From Phlyctochytrium arcticum (lineage: Eukaryota > Chytridiomycota > Chytridiomycetes > Chytridiales > Chytridiaceae), in contig JAHLKI010000018.1 in assembly GCA_025602905.1 (NCBI GenBank), forward strand, positions 496,001-560,000: a DNA stretch of 64,000 nt. Reading direction: 5' to 3'. A program made the position numbers and the translations under genes. Under the pieces are notes generated by a model. It had not been told where the DNA came from. It ran no database searches and worked only from the letters and a program-made list of their open reading frames with translations. Within the stretch, counting starts at the first letter, position 1. Every line of letters begins with the position of its first letter. This document shows, piece by piece, positions 46,816-58,758 of this stretch.

Positions 46816-49800
46816 TCATACCAGAGGCGCGCTAGGAACGATCGTAACCCAATATGGCACATTGGGTGACTGTATATACGAAGCTGCAATGGTGACTTCC
46901 CCAGTAGTTGCCGCTGGATCCGCTTTAGGTTGATTTGCCGAGCCTTTCCCTCGCAATACGATTTCCCGTTTTGGCACTTCAATGTCAATGTGAACCACCC
47001 AGCGATTGACATTGTAAGTTCCTGGTGAAGGGAAGTTGGCCATAAATGTGAATACTTTCTCCTCTTCGGGTTGCAGGCGACCCGTTGTGCGAGTGGTTCC
47101 TAGCCAAGAGAAGAAAGGGGGCGGGTCTCCGCTTCCAGATGGCAGGGTGGGCTGGGAAGTTTGGGTTGGAGAACGGGCATCGGGGTTGATGGAAGTATCC
47201 AAGCTATATAAGGACCCTTCATTAGGAAACGAATAAAAAATGTCTCAAAAAGCATTCTCAACGTACGCCTCAGGAAGAGTCGCTTGAAGGGTGAACTTTG
47301 CAGCATTGGCACGGGATGTGTTGCATATCGTCAGAGTAATGGGAATCAGACATGGCCTATATAGTTCAGAGGTTATTCTCGGTCACGGCACGTGTGCAAA
47401 CCCCGCCCGCCCCAAAACTTACTTGTCAGAGTTGAAATCCCATTGGTACTCCATCTCGCTCTTGAGTACTACCCGGAGTGGGCTAACATCCTTTCCAGAT
47501 GAACCCACACCTTTTGATTTGAGTAAGCTGGTAATAAGCGCCTTCTTTTCCCGCACGGTTGACTCAAACAGTGCTCGTCCAGCTGCGGCTTTGGCAGCAA
47601 CTGCCAGCGGCTCCAGACCTGCCTGTAATCCTTGGAGAGGAGCTTGGAGACCCAGGTTTATGCCCAAGATATAGTGATGACCTATGCGTGCTGGTGAGGG
47701 ATCGATGGACGTGGAAGGTGAGGATGGGGAAGCAGCTGAATTGGGTGGGTCCGAAGGAGTGCCCCAGACTACGGCAAGATCAATGTCATCGGTGAAGTAC
47801 AATGTGAAAAGGTCTCGGAGTTGCGAGTGAGTCAAGCCTGGATATTGGGTGATAAGGTGTTGGATACGCCATTGTAAGCGTGATGTGAGGGCAAGGGAAC
47901 GGAAAGGGTGAATATCGCAGGAAAGTGCTGGCTCCGTGCCCTGATATTTGTATGCTTTAGTGAATATAAAAACTATATACGGAGTGCACACGACGTACCA
48001 TGGCCAAACTAGCAACAATCAAGTCAACATCCGGTGCCGCGAGCCGCTTCGGGTCTTCTCCCAACAAAAGCCGTTCGATCGCCCGCATGGTGAGCACCTC
48101 AGGTACCGAGTTTCCATTCTCCAAAGGTTTCGTGCTGTTGAGGGCTGGAATAGCCTTGGTGAATCGGAAGTAGCGAAAGTTTGTCTGCTGGGCTTCCAGA
48201 ATGACTGGGCCCTCAGTGCCATGTAATCTGCAATCGACGTTTTAGGGATAACACGGCCAAAAGCCAGCGCAATATTCGACTCACTTCTCATCTATTGGTT
48301 GGATGGCCCATGTTGGACTCAGTGAGGTGATTTGTTTCAGCACAAGGTTCCCCTCAGAGAACAGATTTTCCACCTGGTATGCAGATCAATATGGTTGCCT
48401 GTATGTTTCATATTCTCAATATGGCGTACCTCTATTCCAAGAATGAACTCATCTAAAACACGTCCACGCGGCCTAGTGAAGGCGTTTAGGCGAAGCGATG
48501 GCTGTACAACCGTGGTGAGAGTAAAACGGAGGGATCGGTATCCGATGCGATCTCGCTTGTCCTGCGCCAACATGTATGACATTAATCATGAATCCGCATC
48601 CGTTCTGGCATAGGTAAATACCTCTGATTGATAGCCAAACAAAAACCGAAATACTTGCTTGCCTACTTTGTCCCCTCGGATCCATAAAGGTATTAGTGTG
48701 GTGGTACCTGCGGCCAGTATACCCGGCGCAGCATCATGTGAGTTTGGTGAAAGGGGGCTAGTGGCAGAAGATGGATCCTGGGATGGTAAGGAAATTGGAA
48801 AGGTGGATTGGTCGAAAAGAAGGTTGCTAAGTTTGTACGATTCTTGCAGATAGGGAGCAGCAGCCGGCGATGTCGCTAAATGACGATGAGAGTCAATACC
48901 CAGGTGCTATTATTAGATGTTGATGGAAGCAGTTTACATACCATAGGGGGGCAATTCAACGTCCTCACTCGCTCCAACACAGAAAAATGTAGGGTGACTC
49001 GTTTTGAGTTGTAAGTTCCGAAGTCCGCGGTTTCCTTTGTTGTTAATTTCCAAAACTGCCCGCACAACCTCTCCAGACAATATTGTACTCGGAAATGAAT
49101 GGAAAATAACGTCCAACACGGGCATGGGGGAGGTGACACTTAAAGTCAACGAAGCAGACCCGACATCCACCGGGCGCTGAGACCCTGGTACGCTGACAGG
49201 AGCGGGCTTAGATGGCATAAGGTAACGGGAAGGCACCACACCGCAAAGTGTAAAACGAATGCCTGTGATCTTAATGTCGCCCTCGCGTTTGGGAATGACA
49301 CGGAGCTCAACCTGCTTTGGCATTAGAGGTGAAGTCTAAAAGCGGATTTCACTACATACCCGCTGTTTTTCATGCCCATCCAGGGATATCTCACTGATAT
49401 TGTGAACGTCGAACTCTTCGTAACTGATTTTTTCAGGCGACGTGCCCTCGGCTGTCCACACCAAATCGCTAAGTGGTGTTGGCTGGTCTTCGTAACAGCA
49501 CTCCAAGGAGACGTTATTGATCTGAATCGGAATATTCATCGGATTGTAAACCTCCAAGGTAACGAAAACAGGTTCTGAAATGTCAAGTAAATAACGAGAA
49601 TCAAGATTGCCAATAACATCTGTGTCTAACACACCTCCGACGGCGCAAGTTGTTTTCCCACGGTTTGTAAAAGAAAGTGGAAGAGCACCTCCCCGAAGGC
49701 CGCCGGTTTTGGCGTAACCTTCTTCATAGAGTTGATTTTCCATAATATCCCATTCTTCATCGCGCTTCGCAACTTGCTGAGGCTGGCCAGAGTGATATTG

Positions 49801-52618
49801 CATCAGGGAGACTAGAATGCTGGAAGCTTTGAATTCGGGGATGGGGACGCTCGGCAAAAGGGCCAGATCTTCCGCCTTGGCTCTGCTGGAATATTGCTAC
49901 TCAAGCATAAGTACGGTTGTTTAATAAAGGATCTGAAGAGCCGGGCACCCACTTTGTAGAGATACAGAAATTCTCGCAGGTAGGCGCTTTGCTGAGTGGC
50001 AGTTTGCCTCGATGCTCGTAATAGCCTCAGAAAGAATCTCACAGCGGCTTCAAACTCTCCCAGATGGAAACACTGCCGACCCAAGGTAAAGTGTATATGG
50101 TCCTCAACAAGAGACCATTCTCGTCCCTCATACACGTCAAGAGCCGCAACGTAGGAGCGATAAGCGTGCGCCCGCTAGCAATCTTAGGTTATTCTGGGAT
50201 TGTAAGTTGTAAGTTGGAAAAGAATTAAAAATACCTGTCCGCACTTGCTGAAACGATGCCCAGCCAAGATCATATGGAACGCGTACTTACGGATCATTGG
50301 CGGCGTAACTCGCAAAAATGATATAGCAGCTTGCTCCAGAAACATGGCACTTCGTAAATCAGAGTCCTATGCGCTTTATCAGCAGTTGCATAATGAAAGT
50401 CGGGCTTTGCGATGTGCGGCGAATACACACCTCTCCGGTTAGTCGGATGAGCAGAGGTGCGGCTTCTCGGAAATATCCGCGTTCACGCATGATCTCGTAG
50501 TACAGCATAGCAGCTCGTGCAGAGTACATGGGAACTTTGGTCTCCTGGTAGCCCGCGATTGCTGTTTCTAGATACGTTTCCACAGAACCACGGCCCACTC
50601 CATCTCCCACGAGCATACATAGACCAAGCATTTCCTTGAAGCAGTTTTCGCGTCAGCGACAGGTAGTGTTCGCAAGGGCGATGAAGAAGTACCTGTGTTC
50701 CCGCAAAGTATCTCAGGTATTTTTCGTTGCTCTGGAAATCTTTTCGAACCGAGTCGTATATGCCAAATGCGAGTTTATAATCATGCATCATAAATGCATA
50801 ATCCGCTAAACGCCGCATTATGAGCTCAGGCGCGTTGTAAGGGAATCTAACGTCAATTTGCGTGAGTTTCGCAACTAATTACACGGAAAGAGTGATCATA
50901 CATGGTATTGCCAGTCTTGTCTACAACGGCTGCGGGCGTTGCAGCTTGAGACTTTGTGCCGCCACCAAAGTATTTCATTCCTACCAAGCGGTTAAGGCGG
51001 CCTGTAAGCCCGCGCCGATTGCTTGCCACCTGGACTAGGCTTTAAATTATGTCCATCTGTACTTGACTGAGGTGTGGACCATACCTGCTCATTCCATTGC
51101 TGTATTGATGTTTCCATATGCTTGACAATCTTCTGGGTCACAAACTGTGCAGCAAAGTCCTCTAGCGCCTTAACATTCTCCGGTGTCAAATAGTTCCCAT
51201 GCGTGCTGAGGGTCGACTCGGCCTGTAGATCTATTGAGCCGGAATTGAACAGATTGGTTGCATCTGTATCGGTCCTGTCCTTAAATAACGGAAAACCATC
51301 CTCGTTCGTGGGAGACAGAATCGATTCTTTGGCTGACGACACCGAAAGTCTGGACGAAGACTTCAGGGGGGCAACAGAGCTTTCGGTCAGGGAGTTGAAT
51401 TCTTGTTGTGCACGCCGCCATATGTCGTCCACCACAGGTGGAGGATTCGCAACAGAGGCAAAAGGGTCCGATGGAGACGTGGCCGTGCGAGGAACCGAAT
51501 TTATGGATAAATAGTATGTTGCTGGGAAGGCCTGGCGCATTTGTGACAGAATGGTTTCCGGACTGGATTGTGCATGCTCATCAGCGAAATTCCCTCACTT
51601 TCATTGCATCGGTGGGTCGTACCTGACCACCGAAGGAGCATGTTCATCATGTAACAACAAGAAAAACTTTGGGGTTGACGGATCCAGGTATATTCTCTCG
51701 GCGATATTCGCAGTTGAGTTGCGCTCCGATGCAAGCTCCTGAGCCGCAGCAACTGGATTCGGGTTTGATGTCGAAACCACGATGAGAGCTGCGCAAGTTA
51801 GCCATCCCTCGACGATACCACAACAGCAGCAGAAATAACGTACTTGCAATGGGATGGTTGATAGTCTCATGACTCGCACAGTCCATGTTGTTGCATACGC
51901 AATTGCGATAATCAACATACCAGGGCGTGTACTTTCCCGTTTTGTCTAAAATCGAGGACTATCAGTCACGCGATTCTATCACAAGCTTCTTTCCCAGGTT
52001 TCAAAGTCCTTCCAAAGGATAGTGCTTTCCCGTCATGATGCAATCAAGCTGCGGGCGAGGCATTGAAGGCCTTTTTGTTGACGGAACCGATCACCTGGAA
52101 TGAGAGATGTAATACATACCGTCATTATAGTGACGCTCTGCATCTTCTTTGGAGTGAATCACCGGGAATAGAGGTCGTTTGAGTCCATGTTGACGCAAAT
52201 GTTCAAGAACAACTTTGTTGATGGTTGGAGCGGTGAAACGGTCGATGTGACGCCAATCTCGAAATCGAACCGGGAAGTTGGGTATAGTTACAGAATGCCC
52301 CTGAGAGTCTTGGGTTTGAACTGTATGATGGAAAAGAAGATATCAATTTCAGATGATCAATGTTCCAATGACTATGTTTATTTGAGATGATGCGATAGGT
52401 CAGAGGTCCACTAGTTGCGAATCTTCCACTACATCTACACATATTCAATTTGAGATGTTCTTGGAATTACCTGATCCGATGCTGTCCCCAAACGGACTTA
52501 ACAAGTCTGCTATCGTTGGAAGATTATTGAGAGCTGCTAAATGGTCCGCGTCGGCCGTTGCCGCGACCGCAACCACTGGCGACACATTTTGGAGAACAAA
52601 TTGGAGCCCACTGGCCAT
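46816..52618 (-). CDS. TRS85: TRAPPC8/Trs85, TRAPPIII subunit
   Basis: Specificity subunit of TRAPPIII, the Rab1/Ypt1 exchange factor used in autophagy and ER-Golgi traffic. The gene is cut by about 20 short introns; I verified only some junctions, so the extent is given. Exon 1 (52618-52471) encodes MASGLQFVLQNVSPVVAV ... LLSPFGDS. The next exons read FPVRFRDWRHIDRF, HYNDG|DKTGKYTPWY and SHETINHPIA|ALIVVSTSNPNP, the well-conserved N-terminal Trs85 segment. The middle contains RRLADYAFMMHDYKLAFGIYDSVRKDF, LAGHRFSKCG-like sequence near 50260 and WSLVEDHIHFTLGRQCF, family hallmarks with TPR-like helices. The 3' half encodes beta-rich, Ig-like segments (about 49,900-46,816), ending YWVTIVPSAPLV. 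It is divergent from BRO1. Confidence 0.88.
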
Positions 52619-52951
52619 GGATGTTCAGAGCTTCCGGATAGGGCGACGATTCAAATCTCGCCTTCTTGATTGTATTCGCCTTGTCTTAATGCACCTGAAT
52701 CCTCCACGTAAATTGTGAATTTGGGAGATGGCCGTTCGCGGCAAGCGCAGGACGATCCAAGCCGCGCAGCGAGGGTTCGCAATGCTGATGACACGCAAGC
52801 TTTCCAGGCACGCCAAAGGGTTCCCCATCTTTACTTTCCTAGACCCAGTACACATAGAGAAAAGGTCTGCTACGATTCATTCAAAGTCTTTGCTCCAACT
52901 CGAAGCAACAGAACCAAGTCACAGGAAACGTACGCAGTTGAAATCAGTGCC
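52619..52951. promoter_or_regulatory. Divergent intergenic region (TRAPPC8 / BRO1)
   Basis: 333 bp between opposite start codons of two membrane-traffic genes. An open frame from 52715 runs in phase into BRO1 but does not resemble the family, so the BRO1 start at 52952 is preferred. No clear promoter element was seen. Confidence 0.5.
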
Positions 52952-55900
52952 ATGGCGAGCGCCAACGCTTCGCCGCTCTTGCACATCGCCACTAAACGTA
53001 CCGACGAAGTGGACTTTACCGCTCCCTTTCGAGCTTACATCCAAAATGTATATCAGGATGATCCGGACAAGTATGCCACGGAGATCGCAACGTTGCATCG
53101 CTTACGCCAAGACACACGTGGAGCCGGTAAAGACATCACCGGCCGAGATATTCTGTATCGATATTATGGGCAATTAGAACTGTTAGATCTACGGTTTCCC
53201 GTAGATGAGAAACACGTTAAAGTGCTTTTTACATGGTAAGTCACTTTGGAGGGTCGTTTTCGTGCTATTCTAGCGCTAATTTAAGAAATTGGCAGGTATG
53301 ACTCTTTCAGCCAAGCGGCAGTTTCGCAATACTCAATCGCTTATGAGAAAGCCTGCACGATCTTCAATATTGCAGCAACATGTTCGTCTATCGGTGCTCT
53401 GCAAAATCGTTTTGAGGCTGCCGGTCTCAAGACAGCATTCAACTACCTGCAGGCTGCAGCTGGGCTGTTTTTGTACATCAACGACAACTTTCTCCATGCA
53501 CCATCTACCGATCTGTCACGCGATTCGATCAAAACTCTGTCGGACTTGATGCTGGGCCAGGCTCAGGAATGTTTTATTGAGAAGGTCACAATGGAGAAAA
53601 AGAAGGGAGCTTTGGTTGCAAAACTGGCCGCGCAAGCTGCGCATGTGTATCAGAGTGTGGCGGATGGGTTTTCGAATGAGGCCATTCGCGCTCAGTTTGA
53701 CCGCGCTTGGATTGAGTTGGTCAGGGTCAAAGCGAAACATATGCAGGCCCTGTCCATGTATCACCGATCAATGCAAGCAGAGGCCGAGAACAAGTATGGG
53801 GAGATTGTAGCATATTTGACTGCAGCGGAAGGTTTTGCTAAGGAGGCCAACAAGCTGGCAACGGCGTTTTCTGGCTCATTTCCATCGTTCACAACGGCTG
53901 TGCAGTCTACCAACAATACTTCCAGTTCCTCCAAAAGTCATACAACTGCGGCAGCAGTGGCTCTTCTGGAAGAAACCAAGACAACTTTGAACCTGATCAC
54001 GGAAAAGAAAGCGGTCGCTATCAAGGACAATGACTTGATTTATCACGACTCAATCCCAAAAATTGAAACTTTACCCCCAGTCGAAAAACTGAACGCAGTG
54101 AAGCCTTTGACATTTGCTGACATATGTACTAATGGTCAGGCTGATATTCCCAAAATTATCGGTCAAGACATCTTCCAAAGGCTTGTGCCCTTGTCGGTTC
54201 ACGAGTCGGCATCGTTGTACTCCGAAGAGAAGGCAAAGCTGCTTCGCTCGGAACAAGCGCGGGTAGAGTCATCCGACCAAGAATTACAGGCGACTTTGGA
54301 GTCCATGAACCTCGTCCAGACATTGGACAAATTGAAACAATTGTCAAAACGCTCTAGCAGTGGAGTTGACAGCGTTCCCCTGCCAGAACAGGTTCGGAAG
54401 TGGAGTCAGTTGGTGCGGGAGGCAGAGCAGACCGGACATCCAACAGATGAATTGGTGAATTTGATTGTGAGCGTCAAAAGAAAGGTCCAAGAGGTGTTGA
54501 ATGAGACAGGCTTGTTGCTTGACAAAGAGCAGCATGAGACAGAAACTATGCGGGTATGCCATTCTACTGTGATATCGTTGAGTTTATGTCTGACCAATCC
54601 AATCGTATCTTCAGTCCAAGTTTGGGGAGCAATGGACGCAGGAGCCTTCCGTCAAACTGACATCGAGATTCCGAGATGATATTCGTCAGCACCGTGAATC
54701 ATTCGAAAAGGCCATGTCCACGGACGGCGCACTTATAAGCGGCCTTGACGTGTCTCGCTCGGTAATTGACATGCTCCGCCAGCACCCCGACAAAGTTGAG
54801 ATTTCTTTTGCTGAAAGAGTGATTGCAAGTGCTCCCAACAATACTGCTGGGACTCCAATTGGTAATCTGATAGATGAGACGGTCGATGGGGGCAGTGGCG
54901 GATTTGGAGTGCTGAATGAGCAGATTTTGATCGAAAAGATGGATGGATTGCTAAGTCGGTTACGGACTCTGAAAAGAGAACGACACGACTTGATTGATGA
55001 ACTCAAAGCAAAGGTATGCAATTCTTATGTTTCCGGCATCATGATGGCTCTCGTTATTGACGGCATAATTAGTTACACTCGGACGACATCTCATCATTGC
55101 TGTTGCTCAATAAAAATAAGGAAACCCAGGTCTTCCAAACCGAACTGTCCAAGTTTAAACCACTCCAGGGGCGCATAAATTCCAATCTGCAACTTCACGC
55201 GCAATTCCTTCGTGATCTATCTACCGATTTTACGAAATTAGAGCAATCATCTGAAAGCCTGAAAAATGTCGAAAACATTGAAAAACGGAAGAAGGCCATC
55301 ATTTCTGAATGGGGACAGTCATTTGAACGGTGGAAGGAGGCCAAAGATGGTTTGGGCCGAGGAGTTGAATTCTATTCTTCGCTATGCAATTTGGTGGAAG
55401 CATTGCGACGGAATGTGGTGGAGTTTGTTGGCAGGCGGGCAGAAGAACGCGACCGTATGGCGCAAAGGTTGGAGGAAGATCTGGCTGAGCAACGGCAACG
55501 AACATTGCGCGAGCAGCTGCAAAGGTTGAGCGTAGGGGCTCCTGCTTCGGGCTCACAAGCTCCACCCCCTGCTTCCTCGCCATTTACACAACAATCGTCA
55601 TTGCCTGGTACGCCATTAGGGCCTTCGCACAGTGAATCCTCGTATCGACCACAACCAGCCGCTCCGCCGACTGATCCTGCAAGTCAGTTTGGCGCTTCTC
55701 CCAGTCCTGTGTACAGTAGCCCTCCTGTATCTCTCCAGCAACAACAGCAGCCCCCACAGCAGCGCCAGTCTTTTGATGCAGGACAATATGCCCCAAGACC
55801 GTCTATGCCTCCATCCTCGTACGGCCGTCAGGAGGTGCAGCCTTTTGCCCCACCCCCACCTTCCCCATACTCTCAGGCTTCCCCTGGACCCGGTCAAACT

Positions 55901-57262
55901 TACTTCCCGCCCCAGCAGCCTACTTCACCGCCGTCTCAAACACCTGGTCCTTACCCGGCCACCGGAGGAAGTACTTATGCTAGTAGTGCTCCTCCTCCCT
56001 CGCATGGACAAGGGCCTTTGCCAGCCGCTAGTGGACCAAGACCCGGCGAAACTCCCTACGCTCCAGCGGGACATTCGTATTCGGCACCTGGGGGAGCACC
56101 TGCTAGTGGGTGGCAGGCACAGTCGCCTTCTGGACAGTATCGCCCTGGTCCTCCTGTCTCTCATGGACCGGGCGGGCATCCCCAACCCGCAATTCACGCC
56201 AGTGTACCCCAGTCGTCTTATGGGGCGTATGGAGGTCCAGCGCCAGTTTCTCAGGCCTCTCTACCTGCTCCGTACCAGAACACGTATGGCGGCCCTCCTC
56301 ACCAACAGCAAAGCGGCTATAGCGCAGGTCCACCACGACCTCCAACCTATCCGACTGGAGCGCCTGTACCACATCAGCCGTATCAGTCAGCACCGTCCAC
56401 ACCGCAGGGTGCTCCCCCAATCCCGGCCAAGCCGTTCTCGGCACGGCCTGATCAGCCGTACGCTGGAGGTCAGAAAGGTTACCAAACGTCGCAACCACCT
56501 CAATCCCACGTACAATCATATTCGGCTGCACCGCCTCCATCTTCAAACCAGTATCAACCTGCACCCGGGGCTCCAGGCCCCTATGGTGTTCAATACGGCC
56601 AACAGCAACATGCTCCACGTCCTCCCGCGGCCGACCAATACCGACCACAACAATCCTACTATAATCAGCAGCCAGCGCCAGCTTCATATTCGCAAGCTCC
56701 CGCACCCGCTACGGCTTATCAGCCTGTGGCAGCATATGGACAGGCAGGGCAGTATCCGGCTTCCTCGCAGGGAGGATATGGGACGCCTGGCAATGGGCAA
56801 CAGCCAGCACCTACACCTCAGCAGCAACCGCCGCAACAAGTGCATTCCCAGCAGTACACTCCCGCCCAGCCGTACCAAAATACTTCATCTCAGCAGCAGC
56901 CTGTTTACCAACCGTCAGGCAGCTATCCGCAGCAGCAACAAGGGCAGCAATACGCACAATCCCCGTCGCAACAGCCTCTGCAAAATGTTGCGCATGCTCC
57001 GAATACGTCCCAACAACCACAGCAGCAGCAGCAGCACTACTACAATCAAGCGCAGCAGCATGGTCCTCCGCAGCCTCGTCCTCAGCAACAACAACCACAG
57101 CAATATTATTCCCAACAATCGCAAGGGCAACAGCCTGCGCAGTTCCAGCAACAGCAGCAAGCGGTGCAGCAGCAAGGCCCTCCACCGCCAGGATATGGGA
57201 CACCTATGCAGCCCGCCCCGTGGGGTGGCCAACCCTCCTCTTCTAATTCCCTGCTTGACTGA
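52952..57262 (+). CDS. BRO1: BRO1-domain protein (Bro1/ALIX family)
   Basis: ESCRT-associated adaptor of multivesicular-body sorting that binds Snf7/CHMP4 through the BRO1 domain. Exons 52952-53235, 53296-54553, 54615-55013 and 55073-57262 give 1,376 residues. The BRO1 domain (about 1-390) starts SPLLHIATKRTDEVDFTAPF, with YDSFSQ, YEKACTIFNIAATCS and AGLKTAFNYLQAAAGLFLYI, then SVADGFSN and MYHRSMQAEAENKYGEIVAYL. Residues about 400-790 are the helical V domain with LLDKEQHETETMR and ERHDLIDELKAK. From about 800 to the end is a Pro/Gln/Tyr/Ser-rich tail of nearly 580 residues. Yeast Bro1 is about 844 and human ALIX 868 residues, so the tail is several times longer than usual and nearly all of the extra length. 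Yeast Bro1 recruits the deubiquitinase Doa4 through its tail; the same may apply here. Confidence 0.93.
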
Positions 57263-58758
57263 TTAAAGTGTGGCCAATTTCATGTAGCTTTTTTCTGTGA
57301 TATTGTTGATTAAACTCTGTTTTTGACTGTTCAATCTGCTTTATAATACACTCGTAGACCCAATAAAAATGAATTCCGTCGTGGGCCAGCTGGTGGGCAA
57401 AACCAAACTCTTTCATTTCTTCCAATTGGAACGACTTTTACTCGTGCCCTTCGAATTGGTGAGGAACTCAAGAGACAAAGGACACGAGTATATACATTGT
57501 GAAAACCCCAACAAAGGTTCCTCTTCGAATGATTGAATATACGATTCTGATTGCGGTCATAACCTCGATGAGCCCTGTAATTTCAGGGTGGAGCATGGGC
57601 CGAACAAGCGTTCGTATTCCTCCTGTAGAGTGCGCAAAGGGCGGGTTTTGTCGAACTTTGTGTTTGTGAGAAGTTCATGTTGCATCTTTGCTGCACTCCG
57701 TTGTTGGAGGTCTTTGCGCTCCTGTGTGCTTAATTGCGCCTGCATTACTGAACGGTTTTGGTGCTAATAAAACTGTGTATTCTTGAGATTTGTTGGCGGA
57801 AGCAAAGAAGCAGCGGGGAGCAAACTTTGACACTTTTTCCCACCAACCAGACTTGGCCCGAATCGAGCGGATTGGAATGTGACCATTTGAAGTGTGGCTT
57901 GGAATCCTTCGAAAGCTCCCACGGCGAGAATCGTTGCCAACTCAGACATTTCTCGCCAAAGCAATCAGGATCCGACTTGCGCAACTGTCGAACGACCACC
58001 GTGCTTTGGGTCCAGCAATATCCGGCCCTGGAGACCTGCCGTTCACTTTGGAAATCGCCGTAGAATTGGAAGTGGAAAGTTCGTGTTTCTAATAGGCTGA
58101 GCCGCCACAGCCAGCATTTTGGAAGCCAAAAGTTTGTGAAAGAACAGCGCCGTACCGCCCTTGGTTTTTCTTGGCGATCGAGCCATAGAAGTTATCGACA
58201 TTTTCACAGCCAGTCAACGCAGACGGTTGTTGGAAACGCCCCACTTGGCGGTAACTTCGAATTCACCGACGACAGCGAATACCTGTATATCACAGGGAAA
58301 GGCAAGGCGGGCTCAATAGAATCGCAGCTCCTGGAATTGCAGGTGCCACTTATACGATACAACCATAAAGGAAACCCTTGCAGGACCGAGCACTCATATC
58401 TCTTGCAATCGGAACGACATCGAGATTCTACACCACCGGTTTTCTGACTGAGACTTCGCAACTCCGACCAAAGGGCGTCTTTTGTGCTCCACGGTTCGCT
58501 AGTCGCACCCGCGACGTCACCTTGTGTCCTGGTTAACCGGGAAAAAGTGTTTATTTCCAACGTTTAAAAACTTTGAGTGGTCGCACCAACTTCGTCAACC
58601 TGGCTCGCAAAAGGCCACTTCCAAGACGGTTCAGCAGTTGCGTGAATGAATAGCATCGTTGGAGACCGTAAAGCTGCGCTATTAGACCCTGTCAAAATCC
58701 AAATTTCTCGGCCCTTTCCGATTCAGCTTACATCCTGGGAGCCTGGCCTTGACTCACC
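57263..58758. other. Intergenic region with unresolved small frames
   Basis: 1.5 kb between BRO1 and the Vac7-like gene. On the minus strand two short frames may be parts of a small gene: one at 57964-57764 (MSELATILAVGAFEGFQ ...) and a hydrophilic one at 57745-57557 (MQAQLSTQERKDLQQ ... EEYERLFGP). I could not join them by credible splice sites. Other frames on both strands look random. Confidence 0.4.
57557..57745 (-). CDS. Possible small protein or terminal exon, 62 codons
   Basis: The frame encodes a charged, helical peptide (LSTQERKDLQQRSAAKMQ, then RTLQEEYERLFGP) with balanced composition unlike the random frames around it. It starts with ATG seven codons before LSTQ and ends at a TGA. 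The sequence upstream (minus strand, 57,770-58,000) may hold an earlier exon. I do not recognise it. Confidence 0.25.
   Translation of the reverse strand: MQAQLSTQERKDLQQRSAAKMQHELLTNTKFDKTRPLRTLQEEYERLFGPCSTLKLQGSSRL

Noticed and set aside
52715..52951. Upstream extension of the BRO1 frame
   Set aside because: It would overlap the TRAPPC8 promoter, and BRO1 domains start within a few residues of the SPLLHI motif.
55632..57266. 544-codon plus-strand frame within the BRO1 tail
   Set aside because: A shadow of the Pro/Gln-rich coding sequence in another frame; the BRO1 frame continues the conserved V domain.
57243..57425. Minus-strand frame overlapping the BRO1 3' end
   Set aside because: Antisense to the BRO1 terminus and 3' flank, AT-rich, no recognisable motif.
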